Positions 49,963-59,275 are shown, numbered from the stretch's first letter. The stretch: 64,000 bases of DNA from Cribrihabitans_A pelagius (GCF_048820915.1 NZ_JBMERR010000017.1:1-64000); one strand, 5' to 3'. Numbers and translations: made by a program. The notes: a model not told the origin generated them from the letters alone.

Positions 49963-51522
49963 ATGAACCAGACTGCAAACACCGCACGCACCGCAGCCAG
50001 CGCACGCAGCGGCGGGCGCAACGCGCGCCGCGCCGCCCGCGCCGCCTCCCTGCCCGACCACCTGCGCCCGGTCCGCCCCGGCCAGGAGGGCGGCACCCTG
50101 AAACTTCTGTCGCAATCGGACATGGAGAAGATCCACGCGTCGGCACTTGACGCGCTTGAGCGGATCGGCCTGGCAGACGCCCCCGAAAGCGGCGTCGCAT
50201 ACCTGACCGCCGCGGGCTGCACTCTCGGCGCGGACGGACGCATCCGCTTCCCCCGCGCCCTGGTCGAAGACACCATCGCCAAGGCCAACCGATCGGTCAC
50301 GCTGCACAGCCGCGACGGACGGACGGACCTGGAGCTCTCCGGATCACGCGTTCACTACGGCACCGCCGGCGCTGCGGTGCATATGGTCGATGCGGAGGGG
50401 CGCAACTACCGCGACTCCACGGTGCAGGACCTGCATGACGCCGCGCGCATCTGCGACCAGCTGGACAACATCCACTTCGTGCAGCGGCCGATGGTGTGCC
50501 GCGACATCGCCGACAACCGCGACATGGACCTGAACACGATCTACGCCGCTTGCGCGGGCACCACCAAACATGTCGGCACTTCCTTCACCGATCCGAGCTA
50601 CGTTCGGGACGCGCTGGAAATGCTGCACATGATCGCGGGCGGAGAGGACAAGTGGCGCGAACGCCCCTTCGTGTCGAACTCCAACTGCTTTGTCGTGCCG
50701 CCGATGAAGTTCGCCACCGAATCTTGCCTGGTGATGGAAGAATGCATCAAGGGCGGCATGCCGGTGCTTTTGCTGTCGGCGGGCATGGCAGGCGCCACCG
50801 CACCCTCGACCATTGCCGGTGCCATCGTGCAGGCGACTGCCGAATGCCTCGCCGGGCTGGTTTACGTAAACGCCGTAAAGCCAGGCGCTCCCGCGATTTT
50901 TGGCACCTGGCCCTTCGGGCTCGACCTCCGCACGGGGGCGATGTCCGTTGGCTCGGGCGAACAGGCGCTGCTGAGCGCGGGCTGCGCCCAGATGCACAAA
51001 TTCTACGATCTGCCGGGCGGTGCCGCTGCGGGCGCGTCGGATGCCAAGCTGCCGGACATGCAGGCGGGCTGGGAGCAGATGTGCTCCAACGTGATGGCGG
51101 GGCTCTCCGGGCTCAACATGGTGTACGAGGCCGCGGGCATGCACGCGTCGCTCTTGGGCTTCTGCCACGAGTCGCTGATCCTCTCGGATGACATCATCGG
51201 CCAGGCGCTGCGCTGCGTGCGGGGCATCGAGGTGAGTGAGGAAACCCTCGCAGTGGAGCAGATCGCCGAGGTCTGCCTGGGCGGCAGCGGCCATTACCTC
51301 GGCACGGGTCAAACCCTGGGCCGGATGCAGGTTGACTATGTCTACCCGGCACTTGGCGACCGGACCTCCCCCAAGGAATGGGCCGAGCGCGACAAGCCCG
51401 ACCTGATCGCAAAGGCCACCGCCCGCAAGGAGCGCATTCTGTCGGAACGTGCGGCCGCCCGTTTCGATGCGGCAACCGACAAGGCGATCCGCGCCCGGTT
51501 CAACATCCACCTGCCGGCCTGA
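49963..51522 (+). CDS. MttB-family corrinoid-dependent methyltransferase (non-pyrrolysine)
   Basis: A 519-residue TIM-barrel protein of the trimethylamine methyltransferase (MttB) superfamily, without an in-frame amber codon, so it is of the pyrrolysine-free kind. Members demethylate quaternary amines such as glycine betaine, proline betaine or carnitine and pass the methyl to a corrinoid protein. Clear segments: SGSRVHYGTAGAAVHMVDAEG, ARICDQLDNIHFVQRPMV, SCLVMEECIKGGMPVLLLSAG and GCAQMHKFYDLPGGAAAG. The N-terminal 45 residues are basic and disordered. No corrinoid-protein or MtgA-type gene is adjacent. Confidence 0.88.
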   Translation: MNQTANTARTAASARSGGRNARRAARAASLPDHLRPVRPGQEGGTLKLLSQSDMEKIHASALDALERIGLADAPESGVAYLTAAGCTLGADGRIRFPRALVEDTIAKANRSVTLHSRDGRTDLELSGSRVHYGTAGAAVHMVDAEGRNYRDSTVQDLHDAARICDQLDNIHFVQRPMVCRDIADNRDMDLNTIYAACAGTTKHVGTSFTDPSYVRDALEMLHMIAGGEDKWRERPFVSNSNCFVVPPMKFATESCLVMEECIKGGMPVLLLSAGMAGATAPSTIAGAIVQATAECLAGLVYVNAVKPGAPAIFGTWPFGLDLRTGAMSVGSGEQALLSAGCAQMHKFYDLPGGAAAGASDAKLPDMQAGWEQMCSNVMAGLSGLNMVYEAAGMHASLLGFCHESLILSDDIIGQALRCVRGIEVSEETLAVEQIAEVCLGGSGHYLGTGQTLGRMQVDYVYPALGDRTSPKEWAERDKPDLIAKATARKERILSERAAARFDAATDKAIRARFNIHLPA

Positions 51523-51560
51523 ACCTGCGCAGCGGACAGACCGGGAACCCGCAAAGAAAA

Positions 51561-51585
51561 GGCCCCCTCCGTGATGGAGGGGGCC
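51561..51585 (-). terminator. terminator of nrdJ
   Basis: Perfect 10-base arms GGCCCCCTCC and GGAGGGGGCC with a 5-base loop; on the minus strand the stem is followed by TTTTCTTTG. It lies between the convergent mttB and nrdJ genes and may serve both. Confidence 0.88.
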
Positions 51586-51679
51586 AGTCGCACCGGTCGG
51601 GCTCCTTCGTTGACTGCCCGAGTGTTTTCTTGCCTGGGCCTTCCCGGTGTTCAGAGCGGGCGCACCCGCTCCAGATTCT

Positions 51680-54600
51680 TCAGCTGCAGCCGGAGGTGCC
51701 GCCGCAGGTGTTGCACTTCATGCAGGTGCCGTTGCGCACCAGCGTGTAGTTGCCGCATTCGCCACAGGCTTCGCCTTCGTAGCCCTGCATCTTTGCCTTG
51801 ACGCGCGCGTCCATGCCGCTGGCGCCTTGCGCCGTTGACTGCTCGGAAGTTTCCGGCACCAGCGTCTGCAGTGCGCGCACCGGGTCGGTGCCGGTGCCTA
51901 GCGCAGTCACCTCGCTCTGGCCGCCCTGCAGCACCACCAGCTCCTGCGGCAGCCGCTTGCGCAGGTAGCCGGTGGAGGAGATCTGCTTCAGCACCTCCAG
52001 CGAGCGGCTGGCCGCGCTTTCGCTCAGCTCGGTCAGGTTCGACACACCCTCTTCCTCGCCGCGGCCGAGATCGTCGAAAGTGGCGCCTTCCGGCTTCACA
52101 TGGGCCAGGTCGGTGCGATCGAGGTAGCTAACAGCGAGCTCGCGGAACACGTAGTCGAGGATCGAGGTCGCGTTCTTGATCGAGTCGTTGCCCTGCACCA
52201 TGCCCGCAGGCTCGAACTTGGTGAAGGTGAACGCGTCGACGAATTCCTCCAGCGGCACACCGTATTGCAGGCCAACGGAGACTGCGATGGCGAAGTTGTT
52301 CATCATCGCCCGGAAGCCCGCGCCTTCCTTGTGCATGTCGATGAAGATCTCGCCCAGGGTGCCGTCTTCGTATTCGCCGGTCCGCAGGTAGACCTTGTGG
52401 CCGCCAACAACCGCCTTCTGGGTGTAGCCCTTGCGGCGGTGGGGCATCTTGGTGCGGTGGCTGCGTACCAGCTCCTTCACCACCACTTTTTCGACGATCT
52501 TCTCGGCGAGCACCGCGGCCTTCTCCTGCTGCGAGCCGCTTTCCAGCACCTCGGCAGCCTCGTCGTCATCCTCGACCAGCGCGGCGGCCAGCGGCTGGCT
52601 CAGCTTGGAGCCGTCCCGGTAGAGCGCGTTGGCCTTGATGCCGAGGCTCCAGCTCAGCTCATAGGCCAACTGGCAGTCCTCGATCGTGGCGGAATTCGGC
52701 ATGTTGATGGTCTTGGAAATTGCGCCCGAGATGAAGCTCTGCGCTGCCGCCATCATACGGATGTGGCTGTCCACGCTCAGGTAGCGGGTGCCCTTCTTGC
52801 CGCAGGGGTTGGCGCAGTCGAAGATCTCGTAGTGCTCTTCCTTCAGATGCGGCGCGCCCTCCAGCGTCATGGTGCCGCAGACGTGGTCGTTGGTCGCTTC
52901 GATATCAGCCTTGGTAAAGCCGAGGTGGCGCAGGAGGTCGAAGGTCGGATCATTCAGCTTGGGTCCGGGAATGCCCAGCACGCCGGTGCAGAAATCCTCA
53001 CCCAGTGTCCACTGGTTGAAGACAAAGCGCACGTCGAAGGCCGCTTCCAGCGCCGCATCCACCTTGGCCAGCTCAGCCGGACCAAAACCGTGGCCTGCCA
53101 GCGATGTGTGGTTGATGGCGGGCGCATTGGAGATTGTGCCATGACCAACCGCATAGGCTACGATTTCGGCGATCTCGGCGGAACTGTAGCCCAGCCCTTC
53201 CAGTGCCGACGGCACCGACCGGTTGATGATCTTGAAGTACCCGCCGCCCGCAAGTTTCTTGAACTTCACCAGCGCGAAGTCCGGTTCGATCCCGGTGGTG
53301 TCGCAATCCATCACCAGGCCGATGGTGCCGGTAGGGGCGATTACTGTGGTCTGCGCATTGCGGTAGCCGTGTTTCTCGCCCAGCTCCAGCGCCTCGTCCC
53401 AGGCGCCGGCCGCCAGACCCGTCAGCAGCGGATCGGGGCAGCTGGCGATGTCCAGCGGCACCGGCTTGACCGACAGGTTTTCGTAACCCTCGGCGTTGCC
53501 CTTTGCGGCGTTGCGGTGGTTGCGGATCACCCGCAGCATGTGCTCGGCGTTCTTGGCATAGCCCGGGAAGGCGCCCAGCTCCGCCGCCATCTCGGCCGAG
53601 GTGGCATAGGAGACGCCGGTCATCAGCGCCGAAAGCGCCCCGCACAAGCTGCGGCCCTCGTCGCTGTCATAGCTGAAGCCCATGTTCATCAGCAGGCCGC
53701 CGATATTGGCATAGCCCAGGCCCAGGGTGCGGAAATCATACGACCGCTGCGCAATTTCCTTCGAGGGGAACTGCGCCATCATCACCGAGATTTCCAGCGT
53801 CACCGTCCACAGGCGGCAGGCATGCATGAAGTCATCGGCCTGGAACTTGCCGTCCTTGAGGAAGGTCAGCAGGTTCAGCGACGCCAGATTGCAGGCGGTA
53901 TCGTCCAGGAACATGTATTCCGAACAAGGGTTTGAGCCGCGGATCTCGCCATCCGCCGGGCAGGTGTGCCACTCGTTCACGGTGTCGTGGAACTGGATCC
54001 CCGGATCGGCGCATGCCCAAGCGGCGTGGCCGACCTTCTCCCATAGCTCGCGCGCCCGCACCACCTTGGCAACGCGGCCGTCGGTACGGTTGATGAGCTC
54101 CCAGTCGGCGTCTTTCTCCACCGCGTGCAGGAACGCGTTGGTGACGCGGATCGAGTTGTTGGAGTTCTGCCCGGAAACCGAGCTGTAGGCTTCGCTGTCC
54201 CAATCGGTGTCGTAGGTCGGGAACTCGATCGAGGTATGGCCCTGACGCGCGTAGTCCAGCACGCGCTTGATGTAGGTTTCCGGGATTGCGATCTTCTTGG
54301 CCTCGCGCACCGCGGCCTTCAGCCCGCCGTTCACCGCGGGGTCATAGGCATCGCCCTCGGCGCCGTCCCAGCCGCGGATCGCCTCGAAGATGCCGTTCAG
54401 CATCTTCTCGTGCATCTTGGAGCCCGCAACGATGGAGGCGACCTTCTGCTCCTCGATCACCTTCCAATCGATGAATTGCTCGATATCCGGGTGGTCGGCA
54501 TCGACGATCACCATCTTGGCCGCGCGCCGGGTGGTGCCGCCGGATTTGATCGCGCCCGCTGCGCGGTCGCCGATTTTCAGGAAGCCCATCAGGCCGGACG

Positions 54601-55327
54601 ACTTGCCGCCGCCCGACAGCGCCTCGCCCTCGCCGCGCAGGTGGCTGAAATTGGTGCCGGTGCCGGAGCCGTATTTGAACAGCCGCGCCTCGCGCACCCA
54701 AAGGTCCATGATGCCGCCGTCCTGCACCAGGTCGTCGGTCACCGACTGGATGAAGCACGCATGCGGCTGCGGGTGCTCATAGGCGGAGGCGGATTTGGTC
54801 AGCTTGCCGGTCTTGAAGTCGACGTAGTGATGCCCCTGCGCCGGGCCGTCGATGCCATAGGCCCAGTGCAGCCCGGTGTTGAACCACTGCGGCGAGTTCG
54901 GCGCCGCACGCTGGGTCGCGAGCATGTAGCGCATCTCGTCATAATAAGCGCGGGCGTCTTCCTCGGTAGTGAAATAGCCGCCCTTCCAGCCCCAATAGGC
55001 CCATGCGCCCGCCAGCCGGTCGAACACCTGCTTGGAGGAGGTCTCCCCGCCAAGTTCCGCGCCCTGTTCGGGGATCGAGCGCCACAGGAACTCCGGCACG
55101 CCTTTTTCGCGCACCTTCTTCAGCCGGGACGGAACCCCTGCCTTGCGAAAGTACTTTTGCGCGATCACGTCGCTGGCGACCTGGCTCCAGGAGGCGGGCA
55201 CTTCGATGTTGTCGAGTCGGAAAACGATGGTCCCGTCCGGATTGCGGATCTCGGAGGCGGTCTTGGCGAAAGCCAGCCCCGCATAGGCGTCCTGCCCGGG
55301 TTTCGTGTATTTCCGTTCGATCTTCAT
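51680..55327 (-). CDS. nrdJ: B12-dependent (class II) ribonucleoside-diphosphate reductase
   Basis: NrdJ makes deoxyribonucleotides from ribonucleotides with adenosylcobalamin, with or without oxygen. The 1215-residue length is that of the long alphaproteobacterial form. Visible parts: NSPQWFNTGL near residue 155, the substrate-site PHACFIQSV cysteine, the radical-cysteine loop region GSNPCSEYMFLDDTACNLASLNL with the N-x-C-x-E motif, the PTGTIG motif, and a C-terminal zinc-finger-like tail with four CxxC-type pairs (CGECGNY, CMKCNTCGG) used for thiol transfer. ATG 55327 begins MKIERKYT. No nrdAB or nrdEF is in the window. Confidence 0.97.
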   Translation of the reverse strand: MKIERKYTKPGQDAYAGLAFAKTASEIRNPDGTIVFRLDNIEVPASWSQVASDVIAQKYFRKAGVPSRLKKVREKGVPEFLWRSIPEQGAELGGETSSKQVFDRLAGAWAYWGWKGGYFTTEEDARAYYDEMRYMLATQRAAPNSPQWFNTGLHWAYGIDGPAQGHHYVDFKTGKLTKSASAYEHPQPHACFIQSVTDDLVQDGGIMDLWVREARLFKYGSGTGTNFSHLRGEGEALSGGGKSSGLMGFLKIGDRAAGAIKSGGTTRRAAKMVIVDADHPDIEQFIDWKVIEEQKVASIVAGSKMHEKMLNGIFEAIRGWDGAEGDAYDPAVNGGLKAAVREAKKIAIPETYIKRVLDYARQGHTSIEFPTYDTDWDSEAYSSVSGQNSNNSIRVTNAFLHAVEKDADWELINRTDGRVAKVVRARELWEKVGHAAWACADPGIQFHDTVNEWHTCPADGEIRGSNPCSEYMFLDDTACNLASLNLLTFLKDGKFQADDFMHACRLWTVTLEISVMMAQFPSKEIAQRSYDFRTLGLGYANIGGLLMNMGFSYDSDEGRSLCGALSALMTGVSYATSAEMAAELGAFPGYAKNAEHMLRVIRNHRNAAKGNAEGYENLSVKPVPLDIASCPDPLLTGLAAGAWDEALELGEKHGYRNAQTTVIAPTGTIGLVMDCDTTGIEPDFALVKFKKLAGGGYFKIINRSVPSALEGLGYSSAEIAEIVAYAVGHGTISNAPAINHTSLAGHGFGPAELAKVDAALEAAFDVRFVFNQWTLGEDFCTGVLGIPGPKLNDPTFDLLRHLGFTKADIEATNDHVCGTMTLEGAPHLKEEHYEIFDCANPCGKKGTRYLSVDSHIRMMAAAQSFISGAISKTINMPNSATIEDCQLAYELSWSLGIKANALYRDGSKLSQPLAAALVEDDDEAAEVLESGSQQEKAAVLAEKIVEKVVVKELVRSHRTKMPHRRKGYTQKAVVGGHKVYLRTGEYEDGTLGEIFIDMHKEGAGFRAMMNNFAIAVSVGLQYGVPLEEFVDAFTFTKFEPAGMVQGNDSIKNATSILDYVFRELAVSYLDRTDLAHVKPEGATFDDLGRGEEEGVSNLTELSESAASRSLEVLKQISSTGYLRKRLPQELVVLQGGQSEVTALGTGTDPVRALQTLVPETSEQSTAQGASGMDARVKAKMQGYEGEACGECGNYTLVRNGTCMKCNTCGGTSGCS

Positions 55328-55499
55328 GCCCTGCCCCTTCTCAAGCTGCATCTCTTCTGCCGGATGCGCCCCCGCACCCGCCGTCTGCCGTCCCGAACAC
55401 CACATCGCACTGTGCAACCAAAGCGCACTGCCGCGGCCCTCACCGGCCTGTTACAAACCTGTTGGTTATGGTCTGGCGTTGTTGCTGCCGACGCTAAAC

Positions 55500-55546
55500 C
55501 TACAAGATCTGGTGTCAGAGCAACTCGTGAACACAATTTGACGTAT
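55500..55546. promoter_or_regulatory. pair of candidate NrdR boxes upstream of nrdJ
   Basis: CTACAAGATCTGGTGT (55500-55515; reverse complement ACACCAGATCTTGTAG) and ACACAATTTGACGTAT (55531-55546) each match the NrdR consensus ACACWATATATWGTGT at about 11 of 16 positions and are exactly 31 bases apart centre to centre, the three-turn spacing typical of paired NrdR sites. They lie about 175 bases upstream of the nrdJ start. Confidence 0.55.
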
Positions 55547-55968
55547 TCCGACACAAGTGGTCAACGCAAAATTTCGGGCAGGCTGCCGATCTTTCCTGTT
55601 GACGCTCCAATCAGCTTGCCGGGTCACGCCGGGCGGTTTGATTCATCCACAGCCCGCAGCGCGGCAGCAAACCTTTGACGTTCCGGGAGGCGCCGGAATT
55701 TCTTGCGAAACGGTAAAGGCTTGCCGCGCGCTCCTGAGACCTGCTGGCAGAAGGCCATGGCGGCTGCCAGCGTAAAACATCCACATGCGGCCCCTTTGCA
55801 CTTTCCCCGGTTTTTTTCCGGCTTAACGGTTCCCGCCACGGTCGGCCGCGCCCCGCCTGACGCGCTTTGGCGGCAGCAAATTAACAAAGGGTTAATGCGC
55901 CGGCAGCATGACTGACGCCTCCGCTGCCCCGCCGGGGCCAGGAGAGCGCTGGATTTCTATGGGAAAAG
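55547..55968. other. 422-base intergenic region between the nrdJ control region and tRNA-Pro
   Basis: No gene is supported on either strand; short frames lack ribosome sites. The minus strand must carry the start of the nrdJ transcript or its upstream control. A T-run (GGTTTTTTTCCGG near 55810) and repeated TTAAC-type motifs near 55880-55895 give it lower GC than the surroundings. Confidence 0.35.
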
Positions 55969-56045
55969 TGGTCGGGGCGGCGAGATTCGAACTCACGACC
56001 CCCTGTACCCAAAACAGGTGCGCTACCAGACTGCGCCACGCCCCG
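55969..56045 (-). tRNA. tRNA-Pro(TGG)
   Basis: A 77-base tRNA on the minus strand. The acceptor CGGGGCG pairs with CGCCCCG, the D arm contains GCGCAGTCTGGTAGCGC, the anticodon stem CCTGT/ACAGG holds TTTGGGT with anticodon TGG, the T loop is AGTTCGAATCT, and the end is ACCA. Confidence 0.97.
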
Positions 56046-56088
56046 GACCGTGCGCCTTCCTATCGCCGCGGAACTGATTTGAAAAGCC

Positions 56089-56559
56089 CTAACAGGGCCA
56101 AACTGCTGTTTCCTGCGAAAAAAACGGATGCTGCATCTGGCTGCCCGCGGCAATGCCATAGCGCCGCGCCAGCCCGCCGTTGATTTCCAGCACCGCAAAG
56201 ACCCGGGCACCGCCGGAAATCGGCGTCAGATCCCCCGGAACCGCATTTTCATGCACCGACGTGACCGTGCCGCCCGCATCAAGGAACAGGATATCCAGAG
56301 GGATCAGCGTGTTCTTCATCCAGAAGGCGGCGGGCTGCGGCGCGTCATAGACAAACAGCATCCCCGCCCCTTGAGGCAGGCTTTCGCGGAACATCAGACC
56401 GCGGGCGCGCTCTTCCTGGCTGCCGGCGATTTCCACCGTGAAGGCCGCCTGCCCCCAGTCGCCGCGCAAGGTGACACGATCCGGACGGCACTCGGCCGCT
56501 GCGGCGCCTCCGGCCAGAAGGATCGCGCCGGCCAGACCCGCAACGCCCAGCCGCCGCAC
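56089..56559 (-). CDS. DUF192 family secreted protein
   Basis: A 156-residue protein with a signal peptide (VRRLGVAGLAGAILLAGGAA, cleavage near AAA-EC) and a DUF192 domain: FTVEIAGSQEERARGLMFRESLP, GMLFVYDAPQPAAFWMKNTLIPLDILFLD and VLEINGGLARRYGI. This small beta-barrel domain has no firm function. Translation probably begins at GTG 56559, only 4 bases after the cold-shock gene stop, so the two are cotranscribed. tRNA-Pro follows on the same strand. Confidence 0.83.
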   Translation of the reverse strand: MRRLGVAGLAGAILLAGGAAAAECRPDRVTLRGDWGQAAFTVEIAGSQEERARGLMFRESLPQGAGMLFVYDAPQPAAFWMKNTLIPLDILFLDAGGTVTSVHENAVPGDLTPISGGARVFAVLEINGGLARRYGIAAGSQMQHPFFSQETAVWPC

Positions 56560-56563
56560 CGGA

Positions 56564-57103
56564 TCAGACCTGCTCGGAAGGCAGCAGCGCGGCCTCCCAG
56601 GCCAGCACTTCCACAGCCATGCGGCCGCGCTTGCCATCGATCACCCGCATCGACAGCGCCTCGCCCGGCTGCAGATCGGCAAGCCCGGACTGGCGCAGCA
56701 CTTCGACATGCAGGAACACGTCCTCGGTGCGGCCGAACACATTGGCAAAGCCGAATCCCTTGCCCTTGTCGAACCACTTGACCCGGGCCGGCTCCAGCGG
56801 CTTGCTCTGCACCGTGCCCATGTCGAGATCGGCAAAATCGCTCAGCACCGGCGCTTCATCACGTTCCGGCGGCGCGATCGCGAGTACCTCGACCGCCTGC
56901 ACGCCGCGGCCGGTTTCCTGAATGACCACATCAATCCTGACGCCATCCGCAACAGAGCTCTGGCCGAAATTGCGCAACACGTTCACATGCAAAAGAATAT
57001 CGGGGCCGCCCTCGTCGGACACGACAAAACCATAGCCCTTGGCCGGGTCGAACCACTTCACCAGCCCCTGAACCTGCTGCAAGCTGCTCAGATCTTCTGC
57101 CAC
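56564..57103 (-). CDS. double cold-shock-domain protein
   Basis: A 179-residue RNA-binding protein with two cold-shock domains. CSD1 (about 11-75) has VKWFDPAKGYGFVV and DILLHVNVL; CSD2 (about 108-172) has VKWFDKGKGFGFAN and DVFLHVEVL, so both RNP1 and RNP2 motifs are intact in each. Two-domain Csp proteins are common in Alphaproteobacteria and act in growth phase or stress. The likely start is GTG 57103; longer frames use TTG. The upstream 130 bases are AT-rich, including a TATAAT-like element near 57128, consistent with a long regulated leader. Confidence 0.87.
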   Translation of the reverse strand: MAEDLSSLQQVQGLVKWFDPAKGYGFVVSDEGGPDILLHVNVLRNFGQSSVADGVRIDVVIQETGRGVQAVEVLAIAPPERDEAPVLSDFADLDMGTVQSKPLEPARVKWFDKGKGFGFANVFGRTEDVFLHVEVLRQSGLADLQPGEALSMRVIDGKRGRMAVEVLAWEAALLPSEQV

Positions 57104-57237
57104 GAAAATATTCCCACTGCGTTTATTATTATAGTCATAATTCTGATGCGCGATTTCAGTTATTGAGTTCAAGTATTAAATTTAACCATTGTCGCGAATC
57201 TTATATTGACGCTGGGTCAAGAACCGCGGGCAAGCAA

Positions 57238-57843
57238 TCAGGGGTTGAGGCGCTCGATCTCCCAGTTGGCCTGCGGTTTCTCGCGCCGCCAGCGGAAGCG
57301 GTCATGCAGGCGGAAAGCCCCGTCGGCCCAGAATTCGATCTCCAGCGGCACGATCCGGTAGCCGCCCCAGAAGGGCGGGCGGTCCGGGTTCGGGCCCTGC
57401 TGCGCAGTTACCTTGGCCAGCTCCGCCATCAGGGCACCGCGGCTCGAAAGCGGCCGCGACTGGCGCGAGGCCCAGGCGCCGAGGCGGCTTTTGAGGGAGC
57501 GCGAACGAAAATACTCATCCGCCAGCGGCCCGTCTTCGCGGCTCACCGTGCCGCGCACCCGGATCTGGCGGCGCAGGGATTTCCAATGCATCACGAAAGC
57601 CGCCTTGCCAGTCGCTTCCAGCTCCTGCGCCTTGGCGCTTTCGTAGTTGGTGAAGAAGACAAAAGCCTCCGCCTCGATCTCCTTCAAGAGCACCATACGG
57701 GTGTTCGGCAGACCACTGGCATCCACCGTCGCGAGGGCAATGGCGTTGGGATCACTGGGCTCACTCTTTTCCGCTTCCGCCAGCCAGCTGCGGGCGATGG
57801 CAAATGGGTCCTCGCCTGCGAAGATTCCGGAGCGGTCAGACAT
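57238..57843 (-). CDS. pdxH: pyridoxamine 5'-phosphate oxidase
   Basis: PdxH oxidises pyridoxine or pyridoxamine phosphate to pyridoxal phosphate with FMN. The 201-residue protein has the FMN-site segments NTRMVLLKEIEAEAFVFFTNYES, HWKSLRRQIRVRGTV, the EYFRSRSLKSRLGAWASRQS motif, PPFWGGYRIVPLEIEFW and the terminal RWRRE...ERLNP. ATG 57843 has AGGAGG upstream. It is divergent from fabI. Several PLP enzymes (such as the aminotransferase at 60.0 kb) are nearby but not coupled. Confidence 0.95.
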   Translation of the reverse strand: MSDRSGIFAGEDPFAIARSWLAEAEKSEPSDPNAIALATVDASGLPNTRMVLLKEIEAEAFVFFTNYESAKAQELEATGKAAFVMHWKSLRRQIRVRGTVSREDGPLADEYFRSRSLKSRLGAWASRQSRPLSSRGALMAELAKVTAQQGPNPDRPPFWGGYRIVPLEIEFWADGAFRLHDRFRWRREKPQANWEIERLNP

Positions 57844-57999
57844 GGGGCACCTCCTGGCGGGCGGTTCACGGATCGGGACGGGCAATTCGGCCGCACGTTA
57901 GGCAGCTTCCGCGGCGGCTTCAAGGGCGTGTGCTCTTGATGCGCGGGGCGCGGCATACTAAAGGTCGCATAATTCACAGATCACAGGCGGAGAACCTGC

Positions 58000-58806
58000 A
58001 TGTCTAGTCAACTGATGGCCGGGAAGCGCGGCCTCATCATGGGCCTGGCCAACGACAAATCCATCGCATGGGGCATTGCCAAGGCCTGCGCCGATGCGGG
58101 GGCCGAGCTGGCGTTTTCCTATCAGGGGGAGGCGCTGAAGAAGCGGGTCGGCCCGCTGGCGGCGCAGCTGGGCAGCGATATCGTGCTGCCCTGCGACGTG
58201 TCCGACGAAGCCTCGATCGATGCTTTGTTCGCGGGCCTTGAAGAGAAATGGGGCAAGCTGGACTTCGTGGTGCATGCGATCGGCTTCTCCGACAAGAACG
58301 AGCTGCGCGGCCGCTATGTCGACACCAGCCGGTCGAACTTTCAGATGACCATGGACATTTCGGTGTTCTCCTTCACCGCGGTTGCCAAACGTGCCGAGAA
58401 GCTGATGAGCGAAGGCGGCTCGATGCTGACCCTGACCTACTACGGCGCCGAGCAGGTGATGCCGCATTACAACGTGATGGGCGTGGCCAAGGCCGCACTG
58501 GAAGCCTCGGTCAAGTACCTGGCCGAGGACCTCGGCAAGGACGGCATCCGCGTCAACGCGATCTCCGCCGGGCCGATCAAGACGCTGGCCGCCTCCGGTA
58601 TCGGCGATTTCCGCTACATCATGAAGTGGAACGAGTACAACTCGCCCCTGCGCCGCAACGTGACCACCGATGATGTCGGCAAGTCGGCGCTCTACCTGCT
58701 GTCCGATCTCAGCTCCGGCGTCACCGGCGAGAACCTGCACGTTGACGCGGGCTACCACGTGGTCGGCATGAAGGCGGTCGACGCCCCCGACATCGAAAAA
58801 GGCTGA
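58000..58806 (+). CDS. fabI: enoyl-[acyl-carrier-protein] reductase (NADH)
   Basis: FabI carries out the last reduction of each fatty acid elongation cycle and is the triclosan target. The 268-residue short-chain dehydrogenase-like enzyme has the FabI nucleotide motif GLIMGLANDKSIAWGIA near 11 and the catalytic Y157-x6-K164 in PHYNVMGVAK (with Tyr147/148 before it). GGAGAA precedes the ATG. The adjacent convergent gene ends 1 base after it. FabI genes often come in two copies in roseobacters; which copy this is cannot be told. Confidence 0.95.
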   Translation: MSSQLMAGKRGLIMGLANDKSIAWGIAKACADAGAELAFSYQGEALKKRVGPLAAQLGSDIVLPCDVSDEASIDALFAGLEEKWGKLDFVVHAIGFSDKNELRGRYVDTSRSNFQMTMDISVFSFTAVAKRAEKLMSEGGSMLTLTYYGAEQVMPHYNVMGVAKAALEASVKYLAEDLGKDGIRVNAISAGPIKTLAASGIGDFRYIMKWNEYNSPLRRNVTTDDVGKSALYLLSDLSSGVTGENLHVDAGYHVVGMKAVDAPDIEKG

Positions 58807-58807
58807 G

Positions 58808-59275
58808 TCAGCCGCTGCGCCGGGCCAGTTCCCGGCGCAGCCCCTCCAGGCCGCGCTCCATCGCCCAGCGGTGATTGGCGGCAAAGGCGGGCCACAAGAG
58901 CGGCGCCAGCACCCGCAGGACCGGTTTGCCCACCGCCACGCGCCAATCGTACCGGATATTGGCGGTATCGCCGTCCTGAACAAGCTGCCATACCCCCTGC
59001 CCCTGAAGGTCGCCGCTGGCCCGGATTTTCCAGCCGTGCGGGCGGTTGGCCTCCGTCACCTCCCCGGTCCATCGCAGTGTGTAGGGCAGCCGGCCGCGGG
59101 TGTGGAACGCCACCCTGCGCCCGATCCCGTCTTCGCCGCCGGCATCCAGGATCCGGACGTCCAGATAGACATCGCCCCACCACTGCGGGAACCGGGTCAC
59201 GTCGGCCAGGACCTCGGAGACATCCTCGATCCGCGCCGGAAGACTCCAGCAGGTTGTCAGCAAGCGGGGTTTCAT
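58808..59275 (-). CDS. SRPBCC (START-like) family protein
   Basis: A 155-residue protein with the polyketide-cyclase/START-like fold: LTTCWSLPARIEDVSEVLADVTRFPQWWGDVYL at the N-terminus and the long C-terminal helix NHRWAMERGLEGLRREL. These proteins bind a hydrophobic ligand in a helix-grip pocket; ligand unknown. It faces fabI tail to tail with a gap of one base and is divergent from the phosphoribosyltransferase gene. Confidence 0.82.
   Translation of the reverse strand: MKPRLLTTCWSLPARIEDVSEVLADVTRFPQWWGDVYLDVRILDAGGEDGIGRRVAFHTRGRLPYTLRWTGEVTEANRPHGWKIRASGDLQGQGVWQLVQDGDTANIRYDWRVAVGKPVLRVLAPLLWPAFAANHRWAMERGLEGLRRELARRSG

Noticed and set aside
49963..51522. Pyrrolysine-containing trimethylamine methyltransferase
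   Set aside because: There is no in-frame TAG in the coding region and no pyl genes in the window.
55328..55499. A cobalamin riboswitch in the nrdJ leader
   Set aside because: The B12-box-like and GCCACTG-type core elements are absent; NrdR-like boxes upstream explain regulation better.
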